The notes under the pieces were generated by a model. The model saw only the letters and a program-made list of their open reading frames with translations, was not told where the DNA came from and did no database searches. Positions 8,946-17,678 of a stretch of 43,200 bases of DNA are shown here, one piece after another. Origin of the DNA: a virus; IMG/VR virus record IMGVR_UViG_3300044800_000007, positions 1-43,200 of that record; one strand, 5' to 3'. A program made the position numbers and the translations under genes. Each line of letters starts with the position of its first letter. Positions within the stretch are counted from its first letter, which is position 1.

Positions 8946-10115
8946 TTATTGTATAGTTATTGATCCATCAGGATTAACAGTTAAACCACTAGTTGCTGCC
9001 TTGGGCGTAAGTGACCATTGTTGGACTTGATTTTCACTTTCAGTTGCCGGCTTACCATAATAATTTTTGGCATTGTATTCCTGACGAATTTGATAGGTGG
9101 GAATTATGTCTGAATACCTTCGGATAGCATCCTCAAATGTAGTTCCTTGTGCAAGGTCATTCCTTAAAGCAGTAAGACTAGTTGCTTTAGATTTTGATGT
9201 TTCTGATGGTTTATTTGCCTGACTTCTAGAATAAGCAATTTGTTCCGCAGCTGTGGTTCCAATTATCCCTAAAAGGTCATCAGTAGATTCGCTTCCTGTG
9301 ACTTTGTATCCAGCCGAAGCAGCTGTGGTCTGCAATGTCTTAAGATAAGAACTTTCATCCGCAGCTAACGAATTTGCCAAAGCCCAATCTTGATCTGAAA
9401 GTGTTCTCTCCCTGTTTAATTTATCATAAAGAGCATTAAGAGTATTTTGAGAGTCCGCTGTAAATCCTGTGGTTAAGCGAGCGTCTCTGTCAACCAAAGC
9501 CTGATAAACCAAGGTAAGTGGCTCAATGTCTTGATTCTGTCCTTGAACTGCATAACCAACCTTTGTGTTAACCCCAGCCTCTCCTAGACTAATTTGATTA
9601 CCCACCCCTGTCAAACTAGATGCCAATTTAGTAAGTTTATCCAACCAAGGAGTTTTCTGAGTAGAAACCATTCCTTCCTTTTGAGATTGAGTAACCAAAG
9701 ACTCTCGAGTACGAGCAGCAATATTGGGTTCAATATTTGAAAGTGTGTCTTCTATTCCACCAATTTCTTTGGAAAGACTTGTAGCAGTATTCCTTAATTG
9801 GGGGAGTCCGGCCTCAGTTTCGTACTGATTGTAAAGATCAAGAGGATTGGCGCGGGCTTTCATAACATCAACAATATTCTGAAGTGCACTATTTTCGGCA
9901 GGGAACTGACTCTGAATATAACTAGTAATATTCGGAATCTGTGATGGATCAATTCCTCCAATAAGTCTACCATCAGAGGTGGTAGACGCCGAGGAAGAAC
10001 CACCACCAGAAACCTTAGATGTCCATCCCCCGTTAGCAATATCAGCATTAATGGCCGCTTCATCGTTCCAGCCTTGACTTTTATAAATGTCAACTATATT
10101 TGCAGGTGGTTGCAT
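8946..10115 (-). CDS. Internal virion / tail protein, unknown family
   Basis: 389 residues, mainly helical with Ala, Ser, Gln and Thr. The N-terminus (NIVDIYKSQGWNDEAAI) looks like a small helical module, then a Gly/Ser linker (about 35-47), and long amphipathic helices to about 340. It ends in a short beta-rich tail with NPDGSITIQ. Not recognised as a known domain. Placement just before the virion lysozyme and giant protein suggests one of the internal or ejected virion proteins typical of short-tailed phages. The start is defined by TATAAT 6 bases before the ATG, with no Shine-Dalgarno. Confidence 0.65.
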   Translation of the reverse strand: MQPPANIVDIYKSQGWNDEAAINADIANGGWTSKVSGGGSSSASTTSDGRLIGGIDPSQIPNITSYIQSQFPAENSALQNIVDVMKARANPLDLYNQYETEAGLPQLRNTATSLSKEIGGIEDTLSNIEPNIAARTRESLVTQSQKEGMVSTQKTPWLDKLTKLASSLTGVGNQISLGEAGVNTKVGYAVQGQNQDIEPLTLVYQALVDRDARLTTGFTADSQNTLNALYDKLNRERTLSDQDWALANSLAADESSYLKTLQTTAASAGYKVTGSESTDDLLGIIGTTAAEQIAYSRSQANKPSETSKSKATSLTALRNDLAQGTTFEDAIRRYSDIIPTYQIRQEYNAKNYYGKPATESENQVQQWSLTPKAATSGLTVNPDGSITIQ

Positions 10116-10121
10116 ATTTAA

Positions 10122-10127
10122 ATTATA
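10122..10127 (-). promoter_or_regulatory. -10 box of leaderless-type start (389-aa gene)
   Basis: TATAAT in a TGCTATAAT context, 6 bases before the ATG at 10115. Confidence 0.6.
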
Positions 10128-10130
10128 GCA

Positions 10131-10370
10131 CTAATGACTCTGCCAAGCGGAGTCATCCCAAAGATATAAAACATCAGTATCAGTCGCATAATAAGCTTTG
10201 ACTTCAGTTCCCCCACTAGGTAGATCTGCAGCCAAACCAAAGAAAATAATCACACCATCAATATGACGCTGTTTGATTGTCTTAGGCAAAATATCGAATT
10301 GAGATATAATCCTAATCCGCATGGCGTTTAATTCTTCTCTGATAATTGCCCTAATTTGATCTTCTTTCAT
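10131..10370 (-). CDS. Small tail-associated protein
   Basis: 79 residues. A charged helical start (MKEDQIRAIIREELNAM) precedes a beta-rich end containing FGLAADLPSGG and VLYLWDDSAW. That ending resembles short repeats seen in tail-fibre and collar proteins (value-plus-'DLP' and 'YLWDDSAW' phrases). The start has an AAAGGAGAACCTA ribosome site that lies inside the last codons of the upstream tail gene and overlaps it, so it is co-translated. Probably a small tail accessory; not assigned further. Confidence 0.6.
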   Translation of the reverse strand: MKEDQIRAIIREELNAMRIRIISQFDILPKTIKQRHIDGVIIFFGLAADLPSGGTEVKAYYATDTDVLYLWDDSAWQSH

Positions 10371-13300
10371 TAGGTTCTCCTTTCTCTGTCCAGATTATCG
10401 ATGTCGATTCCAAGTCCATAAAACTCAGGCGAAACAAGATTGGAAGTGGCAATATCGAGCGCTGCCTGAAACTCATTAAAACGGTTAGCCTTCATAGGAA
10501 ATGGGATTCTAGATTCTATCTTTCCCTCATCGGTTACGGCATCCCCATAAACCCAATTACTCTGACGATCGATCTTGTATTTAAGAGTCATTGAATCTCC
10601 TGTTACCAGAGCCTTGAAGTATCCACGCATATAGTTACTAGTTTTCGGTTGCCAAATCTTTGAGGCATCCGTAATCAAAAATTCACAGGTCCCGGTAGCA
10701 AACGGAGGATTTGTAGGGCTTACCTTATCAACCCCGAAGCTAGAACCATTCTGCCAAGATATGAACAAACTAGACCCCGCTGCCATCACTAAACCGATTT
10801 TAAGGTCGGTTGACTGAGTAATGCCTAGGGAGGTAGGATAATCAAACGAAAACGTTTCTGGAAGCCTTCTGTTAAGCGTGCCAAAAGAATAAACTCCTCT
10901 CTCGATCTCACTGGAATCAGAATCCCCGGCAATGCCAACATGAACGAGCGATCTCCACATGGCCATCGCCCCCGGTAAAACCTGAATAGTTTTATTATTG
11001 GTCATCTTCGGGAACCGAAGTAGTTTGACAGGGCCATAGGCATCATACCTCATCAGGAAGCCAGCATATCCAGCGACATAATACATCGGGTCGCCTGAGA
11101 GAATGGCGTTAACTCCTCCCTCCGGAATATCGATATAGAAGTTGTAGGTCGAATTATGTCCATCCCAGAAGAAGATTTTACCCTGATCGTTATCAGTAAG
11201 ACTCGATCCTTGAGTAACTCCGATGGCAAGATACTCCCTCCAAGTTCCCAAAGCAGTGACTCGGTAACCAGACGGAAAAACAAGGGCATGGGGGTTATAA
11301 GAAACTGCATCCCAAGTTGCTAAATATCTCTCATTTCCAATTGCAAGTAACCCCTCCTGTTGCCAAATAGGGTGAAATTGATCCTCAACTAAGAACTGGA
11401 AGTAGGTATGAAAATCAGCAGTTTCAAGATCGTCAGCCGTTGTAGAAACAACTTTAGGTGTTCCCCCGGTACTGGCCAGATGGAAATGGTAAGAAGCCCC
11501 TCTAACTGGTCTCCAAATATTGGTAAAAACAAACTCTATATCTCCTGTATGCATTGAGGCTGCTGCGATTGTAGCGGTAGCGATAATTCTATTAAGACCA
11601 TCGTGTACAGTTAGTACCCAAGCTCCAGAACCTTTATCTGAAACATTTATCTCAACAGACTTTTGGGGATCTTTATCAGGAACGAATGTTTGTCGGTTTG
11701 TAGCTGTTTCAGAAATAGCAGTTGGAACAGCATAAGTGTTTCCTGAAGTATTTAACTCCTGATCCAGGTCTTGCCTTGTTGTTGCAGCCGAAAACGGAAC
11801 ATCGGTAGCGTCATAAGTAGGGGTATTAACCAGCGTCAAAGTATTAGCATTTGAAGTGGAATCTGTTGCTGCATTATCAAGTTGCCAGTAAGCTTTGAAG
11901 TTATCTTCTGATCCGATTAACTCCGTTTCGTTAGAATTGTAAAGTTCGTTATCAGTACGGATGTCTCCGAAAACTCTTACATCATCGACTCTGGCATCAA
12001 GGAAATGTGCAGGGTTTCCGGAACCATCAAACCTAGCCCCAATCGCAAAGAGAGCATCGCTATCATAAATTGCTGTTAAAGCTCCCGTTGCCTGACCCAA
12101 AGAAACTCCGTTCTCAAAGAACACAGCAAGAGAAGCGGATGCATCCCAAGTAACCTGGAACCTGTTCCATCCATCAACGGCAAGGGAGGTTAAAGTCTTG
12201 GTCAAAAACTCCTCATTCGTTCCATTACTTGAAAGACATAAACGGAGTTGATAAGAAGTTGTCGTAACCAAATTATTATCTTGAGCATAATCAAGAGTAG
12301 GAGTGGTAGTACCTGTATAAGAAGTATAATAATCTAAATGAATACGACCACTTCCACCATTACCACCATCGCCTGCAAATCCTGACCCTCCACCTCCTCC
12401 ATCAGCAGTTATTAATCCTGTTCCCAGGGTTCCAACTTGTGTTTTTAATAAAATTGATCCACCACTTCCCCCACCTCCACCTTCGGCTGTTGACCCTACA
12501 CTTGTTCCATCTGCTCCGTTACTGGTAATTCCACCAGAAACGGTTAATTGTGTAGCAGTTAAAATTACTATGCCTCCACAATTTCCTCCCGCTCCGCCAT
12601 TAGTTGTCCACCTTGCCCCTCCACCGCCTCCGCCTCCAAAAATCAGAGTTGTTAAGTCTGCAGACCCTCCTACTATTCCACCTAAACCACCTTCAGAACC
12701 CGATCCCTGCCCTCCAACGGTTCCGTTTGCTCCACCCCCACCATGATCTCCTTGAGTACCAGGAATATTTCCCCCACCTCCGCCTTGTGCGTTATTGTTT
12801 CTCCCTTTACTCCCTACCCCTAAAGGCGAAGTTCCGGCAGTACCTCTCCTGTCACCAGAAGTTCCACCAGCACCACCAGAAAATCCACACCCATTGGCAC
12901 TTATATTCCCCTCTACTGTAACTGTTCCACTTGCCAAGTAAGCCAAAATACCCCCTACTGTTCCATTCCATGCTTTTGCAGTTAAAGTCTTTCCTGCTTG
13001 GATAGTAATATCGGTATATTCCTTTAGAACTAAAACCTGCGCTCCAGTGGCATAAGTATTTTGCAGAGCATTTGCAAGATTGATCGTTCCTGCAGTATAG
13101 GAAGAAATTTCATTTCTTTCCCACCGGCCAGCATTTGCTCCCTGACTTTGATGAATTAAAATCTTCTGGCCTGGAGCAAAAGAAACATTTGTAGCTGAAA
13201 GAACATAAGTAGCAACCGTTCCTGTAGCAGCAGAATCAACCGGAGCATCAGTGGTGTTACTGGAAATCGTCAAAGCCGCAACTCCAGCACCAAAATAAGC

Positions 13301-13939
13301 AGATACTCCATAAATCTCAAAAGAATAACTCCTCTTGTTCCCCTGTTCTTTCCATTTACTCATGAGAACCATGCTCCCTCCAACCGCAGGAAGTGTCTTA
13401 AGTTTAGCCTCAATCTCAAGGGTAAGATCACTAGTAAGGGAAAGGGATGCAGAATCTGCAGCCGTGGCGTACATAGAACTCGTAGCAGTCAAATTAAGGG
13501 AGTGTGTATTCTGGGGGATTCCCCCCTCCGCACCCATGAAGTTATCGGCAAATGCCTTAGTACCACCAAAGGGTCCATATCTTCCGATCGCAATATCGTT
13601 AGTGTAATAAAGATACCGATCTTCGCCGTAATATTTCATTCCGTTGCCTTGAGAATTTCCAACAGTATGTTCATTGGTCCAAACATCCGAAGCTGTAACT
13701 TTATAAATATTGCCGGTATCTCCATAAAAATAGTTGTCCGTATCCTGTCGATCCCCAGCCACGATTAAATCGGTAACCACAGTTCCGGAAGCTTTCATAG
13801 TTTTAGGGAGAAGCATTAGTTTGCGAGGGTCGGAACGATAATCAACAGACCTGGCCCAAAGGAAAGAAGATTGAAGCCCTTCCTTGTCCCCGTCACTGAG
13901 TCCTGAAAATCTGTCAATTGGTATTATTTGTCTTGCCAT
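10370..13939 (-). CDS. Large tail protein with nested LamG and glycine-rich insert
   Basis: 1189 residues. The first 140 residues (starting MARQIIPIDRFSGLSDGD) and about 840-1189 look like two parts of one beta-propeller-like tail protein, comparable in place and size to tail tubular protein B of T7-like phages. Between them lies a concanavalin/LamG domain split in two (about 145-225 and 545-720). Inside the LamG sits another insert: a beta-rich segment (about 240-345, with FAPGQKILIHQSQG) and an extremely glycine-rich stretch (about 346-533) of GGxGG repeats. The upstream gene ends 2 bases before the start. Likely roles are tail tube/nozzle plus host-surface contact through the inserted modules. 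Boundaries are approximate and the tail-tube role rests on context. Confidence 0.65.
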   Translation of the reverse strand: MARQIIPIDRFSGLSDGDKEGLQSSFLWARSVDYRSDPRKLMLLPKTMKASGTVVTDLIVAGDRQDTDNYFYGDTGNIYKVTASDVWTNEHTVGNSQGNGMKYYGEDRYLYYTNDIAIGRYGPFGGTKAFADNFMGAEGGIPQNTHSLNLTATSSMYATAADSASLSLTSDLTLEIEAKLKTLPAVGGSMVLMSKWKEQGNKRSYSFEIYGVSAYFGAGVAALTISSNTTDAPVDSAATGTVATYVLSATNVSFAPGQKILIHQSQGANAGRWERNEISSYTAGTINLANALQNTYATGAQVLVLKEYTDITIQAGKTLTAKAWNGTVGGILAYLASGTVTVEGNISANGCGFSGGAGGTSGDRRGTAGTSPLGVGSKGRNNNAQGGGGGNIPGTQGDHGGGGANGTVGGQGSGSEGGLGGIVGGSADLTTLIFGGGGGGGARWTTNGGAGGNCGGIVILTATQLTVSGGITSNGADGTSVGSTAEGGGGGSGGSILLKTQVGTLGTGLITADGGGGGSGFAGDGGNGGSGRIHLDYYTSYTGTTTPTLDYAQDNNLVTTTSYQLRLCLSSNGTNEEFLTKTLTSLAVDGWNRFQVTWDASASLAVFFENGVSLGQATGALTAIYDSDALFAIGARFDGSGNPAHFLDARVDDVRVFGDIRTDNELYNSNETELIGSEDNFKAYWQLDNAATDSTSNANTLTLVNTPTYDATDVPFSAATTRQDLDQELNTSGNTYAVPTAISETATNRQTFVPDKDPQKSVEINVSDKGSGAWVLTVHDGLNRIIATATIAAASMHTGDIEFVFTNIWRPVRGASYHFHLASTGGTPKVVSTTADDLETADFHTYFQFLVEDQFHPIWQQEGLLAIGNERYLATWDAVSYNPHALVFPSGYRVTALGTWREYLAIGVTQGSSLTDNDQGKIFFWDGHNSTYNFYIDIPEGGVNAILSGDPMYYVAGYAGFLMRYDAYGPVKLLRFPKMTNNKTIQVLPGAMAMWRSLVHVGIAGDSDSSEIERGVYSFGTLNRRLPETFSFDYPTSLGITQSTDLKIGLVMAAGSSLFISWQNGSSFGVDKVSPTNPPFATGTCEFLITDASKIWQPKTSNYMRGYFKALVTGDSMTLKYKIDRQSNWVYGDAVTDEGKIESRIPFPMKANRFNEFQAALDIATSNLVSPEFYGLGIDIDNLDRERRT

Positions 13940-13941
13940 AA

Positions 13942-14844
13942 TTAGGTCATGTTGCTCGGATAATCATTAGGATTAACTCTTGGTTGTTTGTTTTCATAGA
14001 TAAGAGGCGAGGAGTTAATATTGCTCCAATTTCTCTGAGATTCGGCAACACCCTCTTTCCACATTCTCTCAAACTCCCGGGCAAGTTGGACATCTTTCCT
14101 AAAGAGTCCGTATTTCCAGACTGCATAGAACACCGGCAATTCATGAGTTTCAGGAGGAGTTGCAGGAAACTCACCAATCGTATAAGTAGAAGTCCCGGAA
14201 GAAATTGAAATTCCCTGATAGGGAGAATCCAAAGTAATCGTTGCAGCCGTAGGGACCGCAGCGATTTTGTACCATTCCCCATCGTCATTGATTTTAAGAG
14301 ATCTTCCAACCATTGAGGAAGTCCAAGCTGGAGTATTACCAACAACGTTCATAGACGCGTTAGCAAGCGTCAGAATCGTTCCTGTATTGTAATCATCATG
14401 ACTGAGGGGTTTCGTAAAGGCATGGTAAACAAGGGTGGCCGTGTGCGCAGCAGCAGGGATAGGATAAAGTTCAACCCGATCTCTCCTTATGAAGCAAAAC
14501 TCTAAACAATCATCGGTACTGCCAGTGGTTCCGCTAATCATGTCTTGCCACATATTCTCGTCTTGAATGAGTTCCGCAGCATAGCGGTTGGAATCAACTG
14601 TTACATAAAGACTGACAAAATCCCTGAAGTTCTCCGGAATCTTGTAAGACATATTTGAAGTACCGGTAATTGCATCGGTAATCGTGGTAAAGGTTCGAGA
14701 AGTCTCCGTATAATAAACTCCGAGGATTGCATCAAGTCTGCGTTGACCTGCTCCGATAAGAACCTTAAGTGCATCCAAATTAACAGCCTCTAAATCTGAA
14801 GTTAAGGTCTGAGCCAATTCGTATTGGGATTGCCAAGATAACAT
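13942..14844 (-). CDS. Head-tail adaptor (tail tubular A-like)
   Basis: 300 residues. A helical N-terminus (LAQTLTSDLEAVNLDALKVLIGAGQRRLDAIL) is followed by a mixed alpha/beta body. The segment RRDRVELYPIPA and the later YHAFTKPLS phrase are typical of phage connector/adaptor proteins that interpret a small DNA-ring partner, and the gene directly precedes the propeller-type tail protein, the usual order for tubular A then B. An inserted beta module around residues 170-225 (GEWYKIAAVP...TITLDSPYQG) is typical of virion decoration segments. It docks probably on the portal; identity is by layout and short motifs, so moderate certainty. Confidence 0.6.
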   Translation of the reverse strand: MLSWQSQYELAQTLTSDLEAVNLDALKVLIGAGQRRLDAILGVYYTETSRTFTTITDAITGTSNMSYKIPENFRDFVSLYVTVDSNRYAAELIQDENMWQDMISGTTGSTDDCLEFCFIRRDRVELYPIPAAAHTATLVYHAFTKPLSHDDYNTGTILTLANASMNVVGNTPAWTSSMVGRSLKINDDGEWYKIAAVPTAATITLDSPYQGISISSGTSTYTIGEFPATPPETHELPVFYAVWKYGLFRKDVQLAREFERMWKEGVAESQRNWSNINSSPLIYENKQPRVNPNDYPSNMT

Positions 14845-14886
14845 ATATTTTCACGAAAACCTTGGGATTATGACCTCAATAGAAGT

Positions 14887-14892
14887 ATTATA
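14887..14892 (-). promoter_or_regulatory. Extended -10 promoter before adaptor gene
   Basis: TATAAT in a TGATATAAT context, 42 bases upstream of the ATG at 14844, so here an ordinary 5' leader of roughly 35 bases is expected. It lies in the gap between the acidic protein and the adaptor gene. No clear -35 box. Confidence 0.5.
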
Positions 14893-14915
14893 TCACTAAA
14901 TTAAAGGGGTTGTTT

Positions 14916-15770
14916 TCACTCTTCCAATTCAGCCTTCTTCTCTTCCAGAAGTGTATCCATACTCTTGCCATGAATATTGGTGTATACCGGCCTGTTGGTT
15001 TTTCCATCTGGAGAACTCCCGCTGGTTGCTACATTCCTGGCGAGTCTGTTCTTACTTTGATCACCTTCAACCGGCGTTCCTTTTGTAGTGGTCGCACTTT
15101 TACCACCTTTGCCGGTAAAGAGATCAGGATGTTGGGCTTTGTAAATATCAAAAGACTCGGTCATTGTGGTAATACCTTTGTGTTCGACTCCGATCTGGGC
15201 CAACTCCGCCTCAAATTTATCTCCCTCTTTTGTTCCTATAACGGGAAGTTGAGGATTGTCTTTTCTGATAGTAACAAGCTCTTTGTCAAACTCGGCATTA
15301 ATTGCATCAAGTTTTTTCTGGCGTTCCTGACCTTGTTTGCTCATCCAACCGACAACACCCTCAAGGATTGTAGGCCAAGCCTTTGCAAAAGCATCCTGCC
15401 AGTTAGAGGCCTTATATCCCTCAGGAAAGACCTTGGAGAAATCCGGCATTCCTGTATCTTCCTCTCCCTCTTTCTTCTTTCCGCCAAGAAGATTCTGTTT
15501 AAATTCATCAATCCCTTTTGTAACACCTTCGGTAACCTTGGTACCAATAAGAGCATCAAGTTCTTCCTGGGTTTTAGGAAGATCACTCTCTTCCTCTTTT
15601 CCCTTGCCACCTTCTCCTCCCTCGCCACCCTCCTCGGGTTTAAGGTTGGCAAAAGCGGATTGTTCATCATCGGTAAGATCATTCCAATTTTTAGTAACAA
15701 GAGCCTTCTCTTCCTTTGACAACTCACTTTCTTCTTTAAGCCGTACTTCATCAAAATCTAGGTCTGCCAT
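14916..15770 (-). CDS. Acidic scaffold-like protein
   Basis: 284 residues, rich in Glu, Lys and Gly. The first 70 residues are very acidic, with a GGEGGEGGKGKEEES tract (about 47-62). A helical middle (about 65-185) is followed by a disordered Thr/Ser/Lys-rich part and a short C-terminal helix (MDTLLEEKKAELEE). This composition and the helical ends are usual for phage scaffolding proteins, though the position, well after the capsid gene rather than just before it, is not the classic one. Starts 5 bases after the preceding gene. Could instead be an internal head protein. Confidence 0.5.
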   Translation of the reverse strand: MADLDFDEVRLKEESELSKEEKALVTKNWNDLTDDEQSAFANLKPEEGGEGGEGGKGKEEESDLPKTQEELDALIGTKVTEGVTKGIDEFKQNLLGGKKKEGEEDTGMPDFSKVFPEGYKASNWQDAFAKAWPTILEGVVGWMSKQGQERQKKLDAINAEFDKELVTIRKDNPQLPVIGTKEGDKFEAELAQIGVEHKGITTMTESFDIYKAQHPDLFTGKGGKSATTTKGTPVEGDQSKNRLARNVATSGSSPDGKTNRPVYTNIHGKSMDTLLEEKKAELEE

Positions 15771-15774
15771 ATTA

Positions 15775-16425
15775 TTAGTCTATTGGGTACTGCAACTCTT
15801 TAATTAACTCCGATATTTTCATTTTATCAAGTCTTGCCTTGGTTTTATCATCCAGAACCATATTCATACCCTTCGTGGCGTGTTCGTAAAGTTGGGCGCG
15901 GGTTGGCATGGCTTTGACCACATTTGGGGTTTGAGTCTCTTCTCCATCGGTTGTGTCAACTTCGGGTCCAGCCGTAGGACCCTTATCCTCATCCTGCCCC
16001 TCAAACTTCTCCTCAACCGGAGCAGGAGTAGAATCCGCAGGAGGAACCTCGATCGCGGGCGCGGGGCTTTCTTTTCTCTTCTTAAGAATAGTGTCAAGAT
16101 CGCTGGGTTTATTTAAAGTATCAACCTCTTTATTAAGTTTCTGGGCTGGAGTCTCAACAGTATCCGGCTGTAGATTTTCAACCTCAAGAACGATCTGACT
16201 AGCCAATTCTTCCCTGGCCTTCATGTTATTGGTTTTTATCTTGCCTTTATTAAGGATTTTATCAATCAAATGTTTTACAGCATGTTCGGCCAGGAAGCGG
16301 GGATAGCGTTTAACTGCTCCGGCAGGAATTGTATAAGGAGGATTGCCTTCACTACGAGCATATTCGAACACAAAATCCTCATCATCGATGTTTTGGATTG
16401 TAACTATATCGTTTGAAGATGCCAT
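15775..16425 (-). CDS. Acidic virion or assembly protein
   Basis: 216 residues. The N-terminal 70 residues form a beta-rich module (ITVQN-like start: SSNDIVTIQNIDDEDFVFEY, then YTIPAGAVKRYPRFLAEH), resembling a small capsid- or tail-associated domain. The middle (about 85-160) is Pro/Glu/Asp-rich and probably disordered, and the end is helical (RLDKMKISELIKEL). A promoter-like pair precedes it. Paired with the next acidic gene, it may act in head assembly. No family recognised. Confidence 0.55.
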   Translation of the reverse strand: MASSNDIVTIQNIDDEDFVFEYARSEGNPPYTIPAGAVKRYPRFLAEHAVKHLIDKILNKGKIKTNNMKAREELASQIVLEVENLQPDTVETPAQKLNKEVDTLNKPSDLDTILKKRKESPAPAIEVPPADSTPAPVEEKFEGQDEDKGPTAGPEVDTTDGEETQTPNVVKAMPTRAQLYEHATKGMNMVLDDKTKARLDKMKISELIKELQYPID

Positions 16426-16446
16426 GGTTTTATGAACTCTGAAGTC

Positions 16447-16475
16447 ATTATTTCAAATAAAAACAAGGATGTCAA
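16447..16475 (-). promoter_or_regulatory. Sigma-70-like promoter before acidic gene pair
   Basis: TTGACA (16475-16470) and AATAAT (16452-16447) with a 17-base spacer, 22 bases upstream of the ATG at 16425. Full -35/-10 architecture, unlike the bare -10 boxes of many other late genes. Confidence 0.6.
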
Positions 16476-16478
16476 GTT

Positions 16479-17036
16479 TTATCTTGGGAAAGGAATAATT
16501 CCAGGTTGAATAATATCTTTTAAGACTGAACTAACTACATCATCTTTATAGACATAGAAACCACAATCTTGGTCACTTACCGCATTCCAATCTGGACTCC
16601 AAAAAAATGCTGCATTCCCACCATGTTCGCTATTTAAGTATGATGCGATACTTATGAAATCAGACTGATTACCACCACTATATTCAAGAAGGACAAAGTA
16701 TTTTGTTCCGTTAACAAGCGTTATTTTATTTATTCCATTAAATATAAATGTTTGTTCTATATAGTCAGATGGGTCAAATGTAGAAACATCAATAGTTTCT
16801 GAAGTAGCTAAAGCTGAACCAGTAGGAATACCATCAACCCCAAATGTTCCAGTATGAGCATATATTTTAACAACCGCATTTCCAGTTGGGGAACCGTGTT
16901 TACTAAGAAAAAATTTCACACTATTAAGTGTTCCGCCATCTCCAGTAAATGATTGTCCTGCTTTTGTAATACTGACACTTGATAAAGAATAAGCGTTACT
17001 AAAATACTCTTCACTATAACTATCTACAATTTGCAT
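16479..17036 (-). CDS. Jelly-roll-like virion protein
   Basis: 185 residues, strongly beta in character. Phrases such as GQSFTGDGGTLNSVKFFLSK, AVVKIYAHTGT and KYFVLLEYSGG are typical of the beta-sandwich 'choice-of-anchor'/carbohydrate-binding modules found in phage and bacterial surface proteins. The start follows the upstream stop by two bases without a Shine-Dalgarno, suggesting coupled translation. Likely a virion surface or receptor-contact component; fold assignment is by pattern only. Confidence 0.55.
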   Translation of the reverse strand: MQIVDSYSEEYFSNAYSLSSVSITKAGQSFTGDGGTLNSVKFFLSKHGSPTGNAVVKIYAHTGTFGVDGIPTGSALATSETIDVSTFDPSDYIEQTFIFNGINKITLVNGTKYFVLLEYSGGNQSDFISIASYLNSEHGGNAAFFWSPDWNAVSDQDCGFYVYKDDVVSSVLKDIIQPGIIPFPR

Positions 17037-17038
17037 TT

Positions 17039-17665
17039 TTATACGCTGACGATGGCATAATCAAGCCAGCCGTCAACTTCTGAAGTCACTATATCCACCT
17101 CTAAATCTTTATTGGTGGCCAGTTTCCAAATAGGCATAGCAAAGTTTCCTGAAGTTGGAATACCTAAACCTGAATTAGCAGCAAAAGGCATTATTCCGCT
17201 AACTGCAGTATCATCTTCATCTTGAAATGAAACTGTACCTGCTGCATTTACTACAAAGGATACCCCGTATACCCAGATTTGTTTGTTGGCTGCTGAACTG
17301 ACTAAAACTTGGTTTGCCCCTGCCGCTAGATTTATAGGGAGGTGGGTATATGAGTCAATTGTGGGTGCCCCGGGACCATTGATGGAACCATTAGCAATAG
17401 ATAAAATATCAGTTTGTACATGCCCAGAAGCATCAACAGAAATAACCTGATAATGAGTGCTGTCGGTTCCCAAAATAAGAACACCTTGTTTATCGGCATT
17501 AACATCGTCTCCATCTTTAATTCCATCCTGACTAAATCCACCAGCGTCAACATAAAGTCTATGGGTGACAGGATCGGCATAAATAACAACCGGAACGTTA
17601 GAGGCCGAGGAACGACCTATTAAACTTACAACTCTGTTGGCAGTCCGGGTTTCTTTATCTGACAT
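17039..17665 (-). CDS. Virion protein, paralogous N-terminus with 28109-28708 gene
   Basis: 208 residues. The N-terminus (about 5-40: R-TANRVVSLIGRSSASNVPVV...ADPVTHRLYV in pieces) matches the layout of the 199-aa protein at 28109-28708: ANRV, LIG-SS, then a Val-x-x-Asp-Pro-x-T turn. The remainder is beta-rich with SAANKQIWVYGVSFVV, a form seen in phage decoration or baseplate proteins. Probably a virion component. The start is set by TATAAT 7 bases before the ATG; there is no Shine-Dalgarno. Confidence 0.6.
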   Translation of the reverse strand: MSDKETRTANRVVSLIGRSSASNVPVVIYADPVTHRLYVDAGGFSQDGIKDGDDVNADKQGVLILGTDSTHYQVISVDASGHVQTDILSIANGSINGPGAPTIDSYTHLPINLAAGANQVLVSSAANKQIWVYGVSFVVNAAGTVSFQDEDDTAVSGIMPFAANSGLGIPTSGNFAMPIWKLATNKDLEVDIVTSEVDGWLDYAIVSV

Positions 17666-17672
17666 TGGTTAA

Positions 17673-17678
17673 ATTATA
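17673..17678 (-). promoter_or_regulatory. -10 box of leaderless-type start (208-aa gene)
   Basis: TATAAT in a TGATATAAT context, 7 bases before the ATG at 17665; the box abuts the stop codon of the upstream coiled-coil gene at 17679. Confidence 0.6.

Noticed and set aside
14910-15719. Plus-strand frame of 269 residues
   Set aside because: Antisense of the acidic scaffold-like gene; Phe/Leu/Ser-rich composition follows from the complementary Glu/Lys codons.
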